From: Dioscorea cayenensis subsp. rotundata
Taxonomy: Eukaryota > Streptophyta > Magnoliopsida > Dioscoreales > Dioscoreaceae
Reading direction: 5' to 3'
Assembly (NCBI RefSeq): GCF_009730915.1
Contig: NC_052484.1
Coordinates: 3,128,054 to 3,192,053, forward strand
Length of the DNA: 64,000 nucleotides
A program made the position numbers and the translations under genes. The notes under the pieces are model-generated. The model saw nothing but the letters and a program-made list of their open reading frames with translations. It did not search any database and was not told the origin of the DNA. Shown here piece after piece: positions 1 through 11,544 of the stretch (its first letter is position 1; every line of letters begins with the position of its first letter).

Positions 1-13
1 ATGTAAAAACAAA

Positions 14-1318
14 TTACAATGAATAAGATTGAAGAGAAGTTGTAGGCTTGCTTCTTCTTAACAAGCCTTCCAATATAACTCTCTTCTTATACTCCTTTGT
101 ATTCATAATATCAACTTTATTATAACAATATTTCTCCTCCTCTTCATTATATTTCATGGCTTTCCCTCCTCTTAAATATGCTAAGACATAGAACCAAAGA
201 GACAAGATTGCAATTGCCCATGCACGTCCAAATATCATGATCAACATGAGTGTCACCATGATCACTGTTAGACCAAGCCATGAATCCAATTTACAGCTCT
301 TGCAATTCTTAGACCGAAATGTTTCTGGCTTGAGTTCGGGTTCAGGTTCGGGTTCAAGTGAGCTTGGATTTAAGGTTATGTTCTTATTTTGGATCATTCC
401 CTCAAAATGGTTCTTAGTGTCCGTTCTGGAGCTGACTTGTTTTTGTTTTGTACTAATTTCGATAATTTTTGCCTACATAAAATAAAAACAAACACAAAGA
501 TTTTTAATTAAAATTTATATTTATGGAAGGTTGGACTTGATCGTTCCATTTAGAAGAATGTAAAGCAAGCAAGATGTATGGAAAAAAATGTACAGATGAA
601 GGGAAAATCAATTAATTTTGTAATTAAGAGTAGATGATGCATTAATGGACTTATTTGAGAAAGATATATAGAAGATTTTTTTCATACTAAAAACTAATGT
701 AATTTTTTCAATTTTTTTTAATTGTGTTAAATGAGATTTCAAATGATGTTTTTCCTAAGTTATTCGAGTAAATTAAATTTTTTTTCCCGCATGTTTAACA
801 ACAAAATTCCATGTCTATAAACAATCTGATTTCATTAATCTACAATTAATGCTGAACAAATTAAGAATGTATCTCTAAATTTCCTCCCCTTCAATCTAGA
901 TTTAACATTTAAGTATGAAAAACATAAAATCACTTATTTTTTAATCTTTTTTTTTTTAATACAATCTCATTCTAAATTTATAACATCAAAGGAAAGATAT
1001 CAAAACTCACTTTAAGTAATTTCCTGAATAAGAACTTCTTCAAAAAATCTATAAAAACAATATGTATCATATATAATTTCAACACACAAATCATAAACTC
1101 ACCTTTCGAAAATTCCCGAAAAAATTCTTTGATGTTGGCATCATCATCTCTGCTTCTTCTACGGTATCATTCATCGGCACGGTTTTATTTTTCTTTTGAA
1201 CTCCTAAAATCCTATTAACAAAACCAGGAAAAATAAATTTCCCTTTTTTCTTCTTGCTCTTCTCCTTTTTGTTCTCCTTCTTCAAACAAGAGTTGGAGGT
1301 GTTTTCTTTGATAGCCAT
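14..1318 (-). CDS. Small single-pass or hairpin membrane protein, At5g23160-like (2 exons)
   Basis: Two exons join in phase: exon 1 1318-1103 (72 codons, ends at a GTGAGT donor) and exon 2 472-14 (acceptor TTATGTAG, 152 codons plus stop), giving 224 residues. An in-frame TTG lies three codons before the ATG at 1318, but the ATG is the natural start. Residues 1-72 are Lys/Ser/Asn-rich and basic. Residues about 112-121 are a run of Glu-Pro pairs. Residues about 137-172 are strongly hydrophobic (one or two membrane passes), and the C-terminal tail is charged. I recognise no enzymatic domain. The layout (basic N-terminus, then a hydrophobic stretch, then a short tail) resembles the uncharacterised Arabidopsis protein At5g23160, and its closeness to CYP86B1 and SCPL34 in this window supports that assignment. 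The function is unknown. Confidence 0.72.
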
Positions 1319-2134
1319 GATTGGCAAAGCCTTGAGAATTCCTCTATAAGTGTCTCATACAATGCTTTTGCTTAGAAAACTATGAAAACTGACTTGAGTT
1401 TTGAATAAGTCATTGGATGTTTTTATTTAGAAGGACTTGAGGGTTTAGTCAATGGCAGGTTAAGAAAGTATGATCCCAAGAAACTTAACACTACTATCCA
1501 CCAATTCTATTCTTTTTTCTTGTCATTCTCATGCATGTCCCTCTTAAAACCTTTTATTTACATTTATATCCTTAGGGCTATGTCTATATATATATCAAAT
1601 TCCTTTATCTAGCTTGTTCATATTTTCACAAAAATTATTATTATTATTTATTTGAATAAAATGCCGGATTTATGCTTTTATGTCCTTCTTAGTTCTTATA
1701 TATAGTGTAAATGTCCTCAAATTACAAAAAAAAAAAAGAAGAGAGAGAACTGTGGAAAGACAACATCTAACTACCTAAACTAACAGTTGTAGATTTTTAA
1801 TTTACAGATGTCCCATACTAGAGAAATATATAAAATAAATTCAATTATCCTTTGTGTGGTCAAAGGTGTTGAGTCTCGTCTAGCAGTAAGATATTTGACT
1901 TTTATGTAAAAAGTCAAAAAATAGAACTCCCTCTTAATAGATAAGTTATTTGTTTATATTAAAAAAAATATATATTCATTTTCTTCAATCAAATAACTTA
2001 TCTATATTTTTTAAAATAACAATATATAATATTGCTAACTATTATAGAGTCTACCAATATCAACACTATTTCAAATAAAATTGAACTATGAAGGGCATTT
2101 TAGAAATATCACATAGTTTATATAGATATTATAC

Positions 2135-2140
<6 letters not shown>

Positions 2141-2195
<55 letters not shown>
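2141..2195. repeat. (AT)n microsatellite
   Basis: Uninterrupted AT dinucleotide run of about 55 bp in the spacer. Confidence 0.95.
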
Positions 2196-2197
<2 letters not shown>

Positions 2198-3169
2198 TCC
2201 ATGCCTATTATATTAAAATTTTATGCTTTTTTTCAACAAATGGAAGCCATGGAGCTATAAATAGATTTTTTAAAAATAAAAGGTTGATAAACAAGGATCC
2301 CTGATATGTGACTTTTCTTGGTTGTATAAGGGTATAATTGTAATTTTAAGATTCAAAATTTTAAGGGTATATATGCAGAAAAAAAATATCTTTTGCTTAT
2401 TTCAATTGGTCTATGCAAATATCTTTTGATTATTTCAATTGGTCTAAGCTTTTGTTAGAAAGTGAGTGGACACAAGCAGATAAATTTGGACGGCACCATA
2501 ATAAGATTGCAATACGTTAACATACTTTTTTTTAATTAACAAAATTATGATATTAAATAAATTATAATTTATGTTGATAAAATATTAAGTTGGATTTGAA
2601 TATAATTTTGGATTTATTTATAATTCCTTTTTTAAGATGCTCCTCATTTTATATTTATATTTTATTTTATATCATTTGATATTTTTAATAATTATTTTTT
2701 TATCAATAGGTACGACGGGTGTGAAATTAATATCTCATACTGTTATTTTGCGTTAGTTTTAGAGTTTGAATTCATGCTTATTTATGCTTTTTTTAGCACA
2801 ATCAATTTTATTGGTATTTAGTTTAAAGTTGTATGGATATAAAATATTTTGATGTAAAAACTGACCAAACCGAAGATTGAAATCAGGTGCATTGGTGCAT
2901 CAATTAATTTTGCCATTTTTTTTTGTCATAAGTAAAATCCTTAAAACTGTAAACAAAAAATAAAATAAAAGAAATAAAAAAATATTATTTAATTTTGTTT
3001 CACATGATATCACAACAAACCGAATAAATTAAATTAAATTAAATATTTTTAATAAACAAAATTTTATTAGCACTTTGCTTATAATCAATTTTTCTATTTT
3101 GCAGGAGTCAAAGTAAAAACCTGAAAATATAAAACAGAAAATACAATTGACCCACGAATGCCAAATTTT

Positions 3170-3635
3170 TAAACCTATCCCCGACCCAACCTTGAACCCG
3201 AACATGGGGAATTTTTTTCCCAATCCCTGTCCTAACGGGGATTTTTGAGCTTCGGGGATTCCCTAACCCCGTTTGATAAAATAAAATTTTATTATTATTT
3301 AAAATAAAATTTATAAAATAGTTATTAAAAATACTATAAAAATTTTTAATAATTGAGAAATTCATTTACAAAATACGAGTAGTTGACATGTTGAAGGGCT
3401 AACACAAAATACCAACATACACATTTAGATATTTATAACATAAAATATAACATATATACATATACAAATGTATATATACATTACTTAAATTAAATATTTA
3501 ATATTTCGGGCCCGGAATATGGCGGAAAGATATTCTCCGGCCAGCCTAACCACCGAAAAAATTCCTCAACCTAGCCCTGATGGAATTGTGAATCGGGTTT
3601 CCCGTTGGAACCGAGGCCTATTGACATTTCTATTA
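3170..3635. mobile_element. Degenerate hAT-like fragment (tentative)
   Basis: A block whose GC-rich ends (3170-3275 and 3505-3615) surround an AT-rich centre, in an otherwise AT-rich spacer. The right end reads CCTATTGACATTTCTA, like the inner end of many plant hAT elements (TTGACATCCCTA). No matching left inverted repeat or target duplication was found, so this is a guess from composition and one terminus. Confidence 0.3.
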
Positions 3636-3929
3636 AAAGGGATTAGACAATCAAAAGGTTTTGAGTTAAGATTATTTTTATGAACTCAAGAGAAATGATC
3701 CCACAATCCAATTTCTTAATAGGTACGACGGAACCAAGATGTGTCTTATCCCCATATGTTGAATTGCATTAATTTAGTAAAATTTTTAAAACAAAGTGTA
3801 GCAATCTTTTAAAAGAATTACCAATTTATATATGTATTATATAATAAATAAAAAAAAAATTTATAAACCCATGACAAAAAATAAGTCATTTCTTTCCATG
3901 ATAGTTATCACGGAACATGAACTAAATAG

Positions 3930-4270
3930 GCCTTGTTTGAATTGGCTTATCAAAAAAAGTGTTTTTTGTTAGTTTAGGAGAAATGCTTAAAAAAAAAGTG
4001 CTTCCCCAGAGTAAGTTAAGCATTTTTTGTATTTTCTGTTTGGATTAGCTTTTATGTAAAAACAAAAGCTGTAAAAATAAGTTAAAAAACAGTTTTTTTC
4101 AGAAACTGGTCATAGCTAGCTTAAAAAAAAAAAAAAAACTGTTTTTCAATTTTTTTTACTGCTTCTGCTTTTGTAGAAAAGCTAATATAAACAATATTTT
4201 TGGAACGCAGAAGTGCTTAACTTATAACAAAACACTTCTGGGTTTTCCAAAAACCAATCCAAACAACCAC
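3930..4270. mobile_element. Small MITE-like element
   Basis: The left end has TTGTTTGAATTGGCTT and the right end the near-inverse AAACCAATCCAAACAA. Inner palindromic stretches are rich in GAAGTG, CACTTC and poly-A. A related sequence lies at about 58248-58450. It sits just upstream of the HD-domain gene (ATG at 4387), so it may lie in that promoter or 5' UTR. The exact ends and target duplication are not resolved; a hAT or PIF-type MITE is likely. Confidence 0.5.
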
Positions 4271-4386
4271 TTCTATGTTTATGTTTGAAGTATTTTTTCG
4301 CTAATTTTTAAAGAAATAAAAAGGTTTTGCGCACTCTCTCATCTATATTGCGATTGTGACCTTCCAAGAAAAAAAAAAGTGAGAGA

Positions 4387-7300
4387 ATGGAGGAGAGTGG
4401 TCGGCGGCGAATGAAGGCGGAGGAGCTCGTGGAGACGACAATGGCGGGGAGGGACGCATCCCACGACGCCGCACACGCCTTCAGAGTCCGTGATCTCGCC
4501 CTCTCCCTCGCCTTCCAAGAAGGCCTTCATGATCCTCACTCCCTCGAAGTCGTAAGTTACTTTTCTTTAGTGTTTTCACTTTTAAATTCCTTTCTGTTTG
4601 TCCATCCTAGAAAATTTTAGGTTTTTGGAAGATGTTTTTACAAATTAATTTCTCTTTTTTGTTCTTATGTTTATGATTTTTTGACTGGAATTATTCATGT
4701 TTTTGTGCTGTTGTTTTGGAATTTTTGTCTTCGAATTGGATGTTTAGTTTACATGCATCTTTGCTTTTTAGTGTCAAGTTCTTAATTTTTCCACCAAAAG
4801 ATCACTTATAAAAGAATTCAAATTGAAAAGAGGTAGCCTAATTTGTCAACAAGTTTAGAGTTTTGAAGATTGTCCTTCAAATCATCTTATTGTTCATAGG
4901 CTCAGTTAATTTGCAAAATGTTTTCTTTTTGTTAAGAATTATTCGTGTGTTTGTGTTGTTATTGTGCAAGTGTTGTCGATGAATTGGATGTTTACTTTGC
5001 ATGCATCCTTGCGCTAGTGTCAAGTTCTAAACTTTCCATCTAAAGAGCACTTACTTTTAAATGGAGTCAATCCCTCAAGACATAACTTTATTTGTCACAA
5101 AGCTTAAAGTTCTGAAGATTTTCCTTCCATTCATCTCATTGTACTTATGCTCAGTTAATTTGCAAAAGGTTTTCTCTTGGCTAGGAATTATTCATGTTTT
5201 TTGTGTTGTTGTTGTGCAGTTGTTGTCTATAAATTAAATGCTTACTTTACATGCATCTTGATTTGCTAAGAGTGAAGAACCTTGCTTTAGCATCAAGTTC
5301 TAAAATTTTCTATCGAAAAAGCACTTATAAAAGAATTAAATACCAAAAACACAACCTTATTTGTTGAAAAGATTTAGAATTTTGAAGATTTTTCTGAAAA
5401 TGAATCACTTCCATTGTACTTATGCTGAATTAATTTGCAAAAGGGCTCTTTTTTAGTTGAGTTTTTTTCTGTTGTTGTGATGTTCTTCCCAGTGAATTAG
5501 ATGCTTACTTTACATGCATCTTGGTTGCATAACAGTTAAGACTTAAGAGCCTTGCTTTAGTGATAAGTTTAAGAAGATACCTACAAAAAACCACTTATAG
5601 GAGAATTCAATGTCAAAAAACATTAAATTATTTGCAGCAAAACTAAAAAAATAAAAATAATAAATTAATAAATAAATTCTTCAGATATATAATTATGCAT
5701 CTAATTTCTCTTTTTTTTAATATCTTTTCTTTCCATCTCTTCTCTTTTCCTTCCCCATGCTTCTTCTCTGCTTCTTGTTGCTTGTATTAAGGGTAGCCTA
5801 CTGATCAAGAACAATTTTCATTCTTGTAATTATGTTCACATAACAAAATAAAGACTTAGGTTGGAACATTATCTGTCTCATTTTGTTGTTTTCATAATTC
5901 TTAATTTGGTTTTTGCGTCTTTATCTCTCCCCTCATTATTCTTAGGAATAAGCTTGCATTCAATGAATTATGTTGGCTGAGCTTTTCACATCTTTTTTGG
6001 AGTATTTAATCTCTCTCATTTCTCCTTATGATAGGTCGAACTTGCTGCTCTTCTCCATGATGTTGGTAACTATCTATCAACATCTGGCTAATTTACAGGA
6101 TGCTCCTTTTGGTTTCCAAGTAGCATTCTTATTTAATATTGACACTTTTGATCTGCAGGAGACTACAAGTACACCAAGTGAGTATTCTTATTCAATATGT
6201 TGTTGGTTTTTATTATTTTTTTCATTCTTCACACATGATTACTTGAAAAAGGTAGTGCTGCTGAATTATGCATAACTCGTGCTGACAGCTTGATTTCTTG
6301 CAATTCTGTTGTCATGATTTTTGCTTTATCTTAAAATTTGGAGGCAATGGTGTGGATGCTTGTAAATTATGTTTCTCTCTTTGTTACCTCATTATTTTGG
6401 TTCTAGGAATTTAACTGAGGATACTAAAATTGTGGAGAAGTTTCTTGAGGAGGAGGGTCTAGAGGAAAGCAAAAAGGAGAAGGTTCTGGGCATTATTAAA
6501 GGAATGGGTTAGTCTTTTTCAATCGTGATTCTGAAAAAGTCTTCATTCTTCATTTTAATTTTTTATGAGATTAGTATTGATGCTGTGAAATCTACTCCAA
6601 TCTGTTATAAATTTCTACTTCTATATCTTGCCCTAATGTTTCAAAATTTGGTCATATTAAATGCATATGCAGATATAGTGACCTAATGAAAGAAATTGAG
6701 TGGGCGGTTGGAATATTTAAGGCAATTAAATCCCTTAAAAGACTTAAGTCTTTGTGACACAATCTTGTCTTGTTTTGTTAGAAATGCTTTATTGAAATCA
6801 CTAATTAAAAAGACTAAGCTTTGTAACTGATTATTTGTGTGGCTTTTGATGTAAGTAAATTTTAGTTCAATGAGAATATCGAGTGGATTGCTTTTTCTTT
6901 TGTGTTGATTTTGATTCCTATAGACTATTATTTCATTCTCATTTGTTTGTAATGGGTTCAAAGGATACACCTATAGTTCATAGATCAATGTCAATTTTAT
7001 TCATGGAATAAGCTGCTATCTATGAGGCCTTCTCTTCAGGTTTCAAAAATGAAGTTTCGCAAATATCATGTGTTGATACATCTTTGGAATTTGGGGTTGT
7101 GCAAGATGCTGACCGTCTTGATGCAATTGGGGCTATAGGTAAATATGTTTGAATTTCTCAAGTCTTGCAACATTTATTCTATGAAGTTACTATTTTTGAT
7201 TTTTTATGTTAAATTCTTTATAGTACTCTTAGTTATTAAGGATTTGATGAAACTTTGTATAATCACAATTTGATTGAGATTGAATCCAATTGGATAAATA

Positions 7301-8153
7301 CCAAGGCAGGACAAGATGAGTGATAGCCTTTGAGTATTCCTCGTAGACATTAAAATGTCATGAGAGAACTAAATAAGCTACACCTACAAATGACCAACTC
7401 CTTTTTTTCCTTTTTTTTTTTTTTTGAAGTTTGTGAAGGCACCATTTGTCCTTCTTTACTAATCCACATCATCACCAATATATTTAGTACAGTGACAGCA
7501 TTGAATATTTTGAATGCGTAAGGACCAAAGTAAACAATAAATTAAAGTACATGAACCATTAGTGCATTTAAGCCTGCATGTTCATCTGGACAACCTTTAT
7601 TTATTGTCTTGAAATGAATTATTCATATATATTGTTTATCCTGGCTGTGTCTTTGAAAATGTATTGATGATTGGGAATATAAACCCAGACTCTTTTCTTA
7701 TATTGAATATTTCAGGAATTGCCCGATGCTTCGTTTACGGTGGAAGCAAGAACCATACATTGCATGATCCTCAGGTTTTACCACGACAGGACTTATCGAA
7801 GGCAAAGTACATGAGCAAAGATGAAAAGCAGACTTCGATTAACCATTTTTACGAGAAGCTTTTCAAACTCAAGGATCTAATGAAGACAAAGGTAAATAAT
7901 TGCAATGCATTCAATTAAAAATTTTCCAATAATTCACTCATTGAAAAAGCTGACCATAATCTATACCTACATTTTCAAACCCGATGAATATGATATCATT
8001 TACATGTTGTATAGTTGTATTCTTCGTAACTGACAGGTTTATCATCGGTTTGACAAAAAATTTCAGGCTGGTAAGGAAAGGGCTGAGAAAAGGCACAAGT
8101 TCATGGAGGGTTTTCTTGAAGAATTCCTCGAAGAGTGGAGTGGCAGAGCTTGA
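4387..8153 (+). CDS. HD-domain metal-dependent phosphohydrolase (7 exons)
   Basis: Exons 4387-4551, 6035-6065, 6159-6177, 6407-6507, 7040-7138, 7716-7891 and 8067-8153 sum to 678 nt (225 residues), with GT-AG introns and consistent phases. The protein matches the soluble YedJ-like HD superfamily found in plants and bacteria. His26 and His30 lie in a DASHDAAH segment, the HD pair is His63-Asp64 in LAALLHDVGD, and a later Asp lies in VVQDADRLDAIGAIG (about 125-139). These are the expected divalent-metal ligands. The family hydrolyses phosphate esters, probably of nucleotides, but the plant substrate is not known to me. The basic C-terminal AEKRHKFMEGFLEEF helix is typical of this group. Two exons are very short (31 and 19 nt). 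Intron 1 is about 1.5 kb and holds diverged repeats of a segment containing GCATGCATC-type motifs. The start is the first ATG, supported by the family N-terminus. Confidence 0.93.
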
Positions 8154-8717
8154 ACTGTAATTCCTTCCCCCTTATACTGTATTTTTTGGGTATTTTCTTC
8201 ATCTTGAATATGTGCTGAACAAGATGCATCATTTTTCTTGTTAAACCTTGTGATTTCTACTTCACATATGTATCTATAAAATCTATAGTCATTATGGATC
8301 AATTGTGTGAAATTCTTTAAATTAATGTTAATTGTTATTTTGTCGAATCTATTTTTTCTTGAATTTCTTTTGCTTGCATATCCATGTAAGCCATATTTGC
8401 TTATATGGCTTTATAATTTTCCATTATGTGAAAATTCTCAGTACTTAGATCGTTATTCTCAGTACTGAACTAGTGCATGTGACAGATGTTAGACAAAGAA
8501 TTAAGAACTTCATATATTTATCACGAAACAATGAAGTAACTTCATAGATCATACAAATCAATATAACCACACAAAGCCCCTTTCTTTCTATCTTATATGT
8601 TTATACGTATCAATCTTATTGTTAAAAAGAAGAGGGGAAAAAAAATCAAAAAAGGAAAACCCAAAATCCATATCTATATATGTGATGATCTTAGGATTTG
8701 GATGCATGCCCATCATC
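8154..8717. other. 3' ends of two convergent genes
   Basis: The 564-bp spacer lies between the stop codons of the HD gene (plus) and the P450 gene (minus). It should carry both 3' UTRs and polyadenylation signals. AT-rich; no gene or repeat of note seen. Confidence 0.6.
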
Positions 8718-11044
8718 CTAATCATTTCTCCGATGAAGAGTCACCTTCAAGCCATACTTCATGTACATTGTCATTGCGAGCTTTGGGGCCACGGGGTGGT
8801 TGTTGACGACCTTGACATGGTAATGGTGGAGGATGGAGGCAGCAACAAACTTCATCTGATAGTAAGCGAAGTCTTTGCCGAGGCAGAGTCTTGGGCCACC
8901 GTTGAAGGCAGAGAACTTGTAAGCGGATTCGCTCCAATACCGGCCATCTCTCAGCCACCTCTCTGGTTTGAACTCCCTGCAGTCTTTTCCCCAGATGCTC
9001 TCCATCCTTCCCATGGAATAGATTGCATATATCACTCTTGATCCCTTCTTCATCACTGTGCCATCTGGGAGTACTTCATCCTCAGCAGCCTGGTGATAAG
9101 AACACAGACAGGCAACAAGGTTAGGTTTTAGGGTATAGCTAGGGTATAGGGTTTAGGTTTAGAGGAGGAAGCAAAGGGTGCAAACATAAACATTGAAGAA
9201 AACTTTGATGAGGAAGTATGGGTAGTTAGCTATGTCTTTGGTGAAGAATGATGAGCAAGAACAGGGAAAAGTGAAGATTGAAGCAAATTTTAGTGGAAAC
9301 TTAGAAGGAAAGAAAAGTTTTGTTTACAGAGAGGAACGAAAGCATGCAAATGTAAACACTTAACTACAGCTTTGTGAAGAATTACAAGAAGAAAGCTTGG
9401 TTAGTGTTAAAGAGTTGAGGAAGCTCAGCATGCAGCTAAGAAGATGACAGAGAATAAGAACAGCGATGAAGGAGAAAGAAGAAAGAAAAGTCACAGGATG
9501 GAGAACGACAACAACAAAGCTCCAAAACAAAGAAGAAAGAAGAAATAGAAGAAGAAGGTGATGATAACATAAGAATAAGAAGGATTGGTGCAAAGAAGAA
9601 GAAGCAGAAGAAGAAGTGCATGAAACTTTATGATCCACAGGCACAGAAGAAGAAGAAGAAGAAGGAAATGAAGGCGGTGATGATAGCAAAAATAAGAATA
9701 AGTAGGATTGGTGCATAGAAGAAGAAGAAGAAGAAGAAGAAGAAGAAGGCGGTGCTGATAACAAAAATAAGAATAAGTAAGATTGGTGCAAAGAAGAAGC
9801 AGCGCATGAAAAGCTCAAGATTTATATACCTCTTTATGATCCACAGGCACAGAAGGATAAAGCCTCAAAGCCTCAGACAAAGCAGCCTGAAGATACTCCA
9901 TCTTCTTCACCTCTTCAGGCCTAAACACCAACTCATCATCATCAGCTCCGCCATGCATCCTTCTCTCCTTCACTATCCCCCTCAGCTCCTCAACAACCTT
10001 CTCCTCCACCTCTGGATTCTTGTTCAACAACCAGAAGAACCATGCCAGCGCCACCGATGATGTATCTCTTCCGGCAAGTATAAAATTCACACAGATATCC
10101 CTCAAGAACTCTTCAGAGAATGCTTCTCCATTTTCATCTTTGAGACTCATGAACACAGTCAAGAGATCAGACCTTTTCTTCACCGATTCAAGTGTAAGTT
10201 CCTTCTTCCTTGTTTTTATCACTTGGTAAGCAAACTCGTCAACTCTTTTCAAGCATCTCCTCAGTGTCCTCTCACTCCCTATGTCCAGGTACCTCATGGC
10301 CTTCCACACACTGGTCGGAGTGATAAACCGAAGAATGGTGGCCTCGGTGGCATATTCAAAGGCCCGGGCGAAAGGAATTTCCGGCAAGCCAGGCTGAAGA
10401 CAACCTGGATCAATACCAAAAGCAATCATGCATACATTATCAAAAGTGAGCCTCAAAAGAACATCTTGAAGGTCTATAGGCGATGATTCATTGTAAGAAT
10501 CTAAGATTGGGAGAAGCCTTGAATGAACAAGCTCAACCAAAGACTCCGCAGTCATTGCTCGAAAACTGGTTGAATGGAATTCAAGGCTTGCTGCCTTCCT
10601 CTGTTGCCGCCACACCTCATCATCGGCACTAAAGATGCCATTTCCGAGCAAATCATGCATGATTTCTTGAAAGTAAGGACCTTTAGGGAAACTGCTGAAT
10701 TTAGTCTTGAGCAAATGCTCCAAGTTCCGGGGATCAGCAGTGATGAGGCAGTTGAGGCTAGTGAACCAAGGGCCACGGAAGAAGAACGTGCCATTCTGCG
10801 AGTCAAGCACTCTGGTGACCCATTCATATATGTCCTGCCGGAGGCCAAGACACAAGGAAGGCAGCATGCTCAGCACTGGCCAAACAGCGAGGCCTTGTCG
10901 CTTAACTTGCCGCAAAGAATGTATCGTCACGAAGATTACCACCGCGAGAAGAAGCTCAACTGTTTGAATCTCCGGCAATGGCCATCGAAAGCCTTCTGTT
11001 ATGGCTTCAAACCGGAAAAAGGAGGTTTGGTTGCATGAACTCAT
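8718..11044 (-). CDS. CYP86B1: Cytochrome P450 CYP86B1-like fatty-acid omega-hydroxylase (2 exons)
   Basis: Exon 1 11044-9830 (405 codons, GAG then a GTATAT donor) and exon 2 9089-8718 (acceptor CACCAG, 123 codons plus stop) give 528 residues, a normal P450 length. A membrane anchor lies near residues 25-45 (VELLLAVVIFVTI). The oxygen-binding I-helix motif AGRDTS is at about 324-329, the ExxR motif EALR at 391-394, PERW at about 447-450, and the haem loop FNGGPRLCLG at 467-476 with Cys474 as iron ligand. The FRPEEVKKMEYLQAAL and VPVDHKE segments are characteristic of CYP86B. In Arabidopsis CYP86B1 (RALPH) omega-hydroxylates very-long-chain (C22-C24) fatty acids for suberin at the ER; the same role is inferred here. 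The single intron (9090-9829) splits the conserved HKE/(A/V)(A/V)ED segment and is unusually rich in GAA repeats. Confidence 0.95.
9540..9830. repeat. GAA-rich tandem repeats with a copied exon end inside the CYP86B1 intron
   Basis: Three imperfect units of about 95 bp share a core like AAAAATAAGAATAAGTA then GATTGGTGCA, followed by (GAA)n, at about 9552-9650, 9660-9735 and 9740-9830. A 24-bp stretch at 9626-9649 is identical to 9832-9855, which is the last part of exon 1 (coding YPSVPVDHK). On the minus strand the copy reads as CTTCTTCT-rich DNA and gives a spurious Ser/Phe-rich reading frame. Confidence 0.85.
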
Positions 11045-11509
11045 GGTTGTGCTATTGTTCTAAAGGATGTTTGAAGACAAAGTTGCATGGAAATGGTGGT
11101 TGTGGTTTATAGAAGTTAATGAGTTTATAAAGATTGTTAGCTTGGCGTGCAATGCTTTTTAAGTGAAACAGTTTTGATTTGGTGAGCTGAAATGGCCAAA
11201 GTTCATGTATGATTTGGAAACTTGTCATGCATTTTATGTTTTGGAAAGGATCATGCATTTGTTTGTTAAACAAATGGGAGAATGTTTCTCTTTTCTTAGG
11301 GTTTTGACTGGGTTGAAAGGTGTTAGAGGAAGATAGGAGGGGGTGGTGGTTGTTGTTGTGTGTTTTGTGGGAAGATGGTTTGGAGGATGAGAATTAGGTG
11401 TGGTTTAAGGGAGGGTGGCCAAACACAACTGAATTAATCTACCAAGCTAATGAAGATGGTGAAATTACATTTGAGTGTTTTTCTAGGGTTTCTTGTGTTC
11501 CTAATTTTT

Positions 11510-11544
<35 letters not shown>

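Larger units (their letters stand above)
1319..4386. other. Intergenic region between two divergent genes
   Basis: AT-rich spacer of about 3.1 kb between the minus-strand membrane-protein gene and the plus-strand HD gene, so it must hold both promoters. No coding region is supported. It contains an (AT)n tract (2141-2195), a GC-richer repeat fragment (about 3170-3635) and a MITE-like element (about 3930-4270), all listed separately. The rest shows only poly-A/poly-T runs. Confidence 0.6.

Noticed and set aside
9360..9818. Ser/Phe-rich open frame on the minus strand
   Set aside because: It lies entirely in the CYP86B1 intron and is a product of (CTT)n repeats plus a copied exon end.
10552..11038. 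Open frames of 86-154 codons on both strands over CYP86B1 exon 1
   Set aside because: Shadows of the P450 coding sequence in other frames; no family resemblance.
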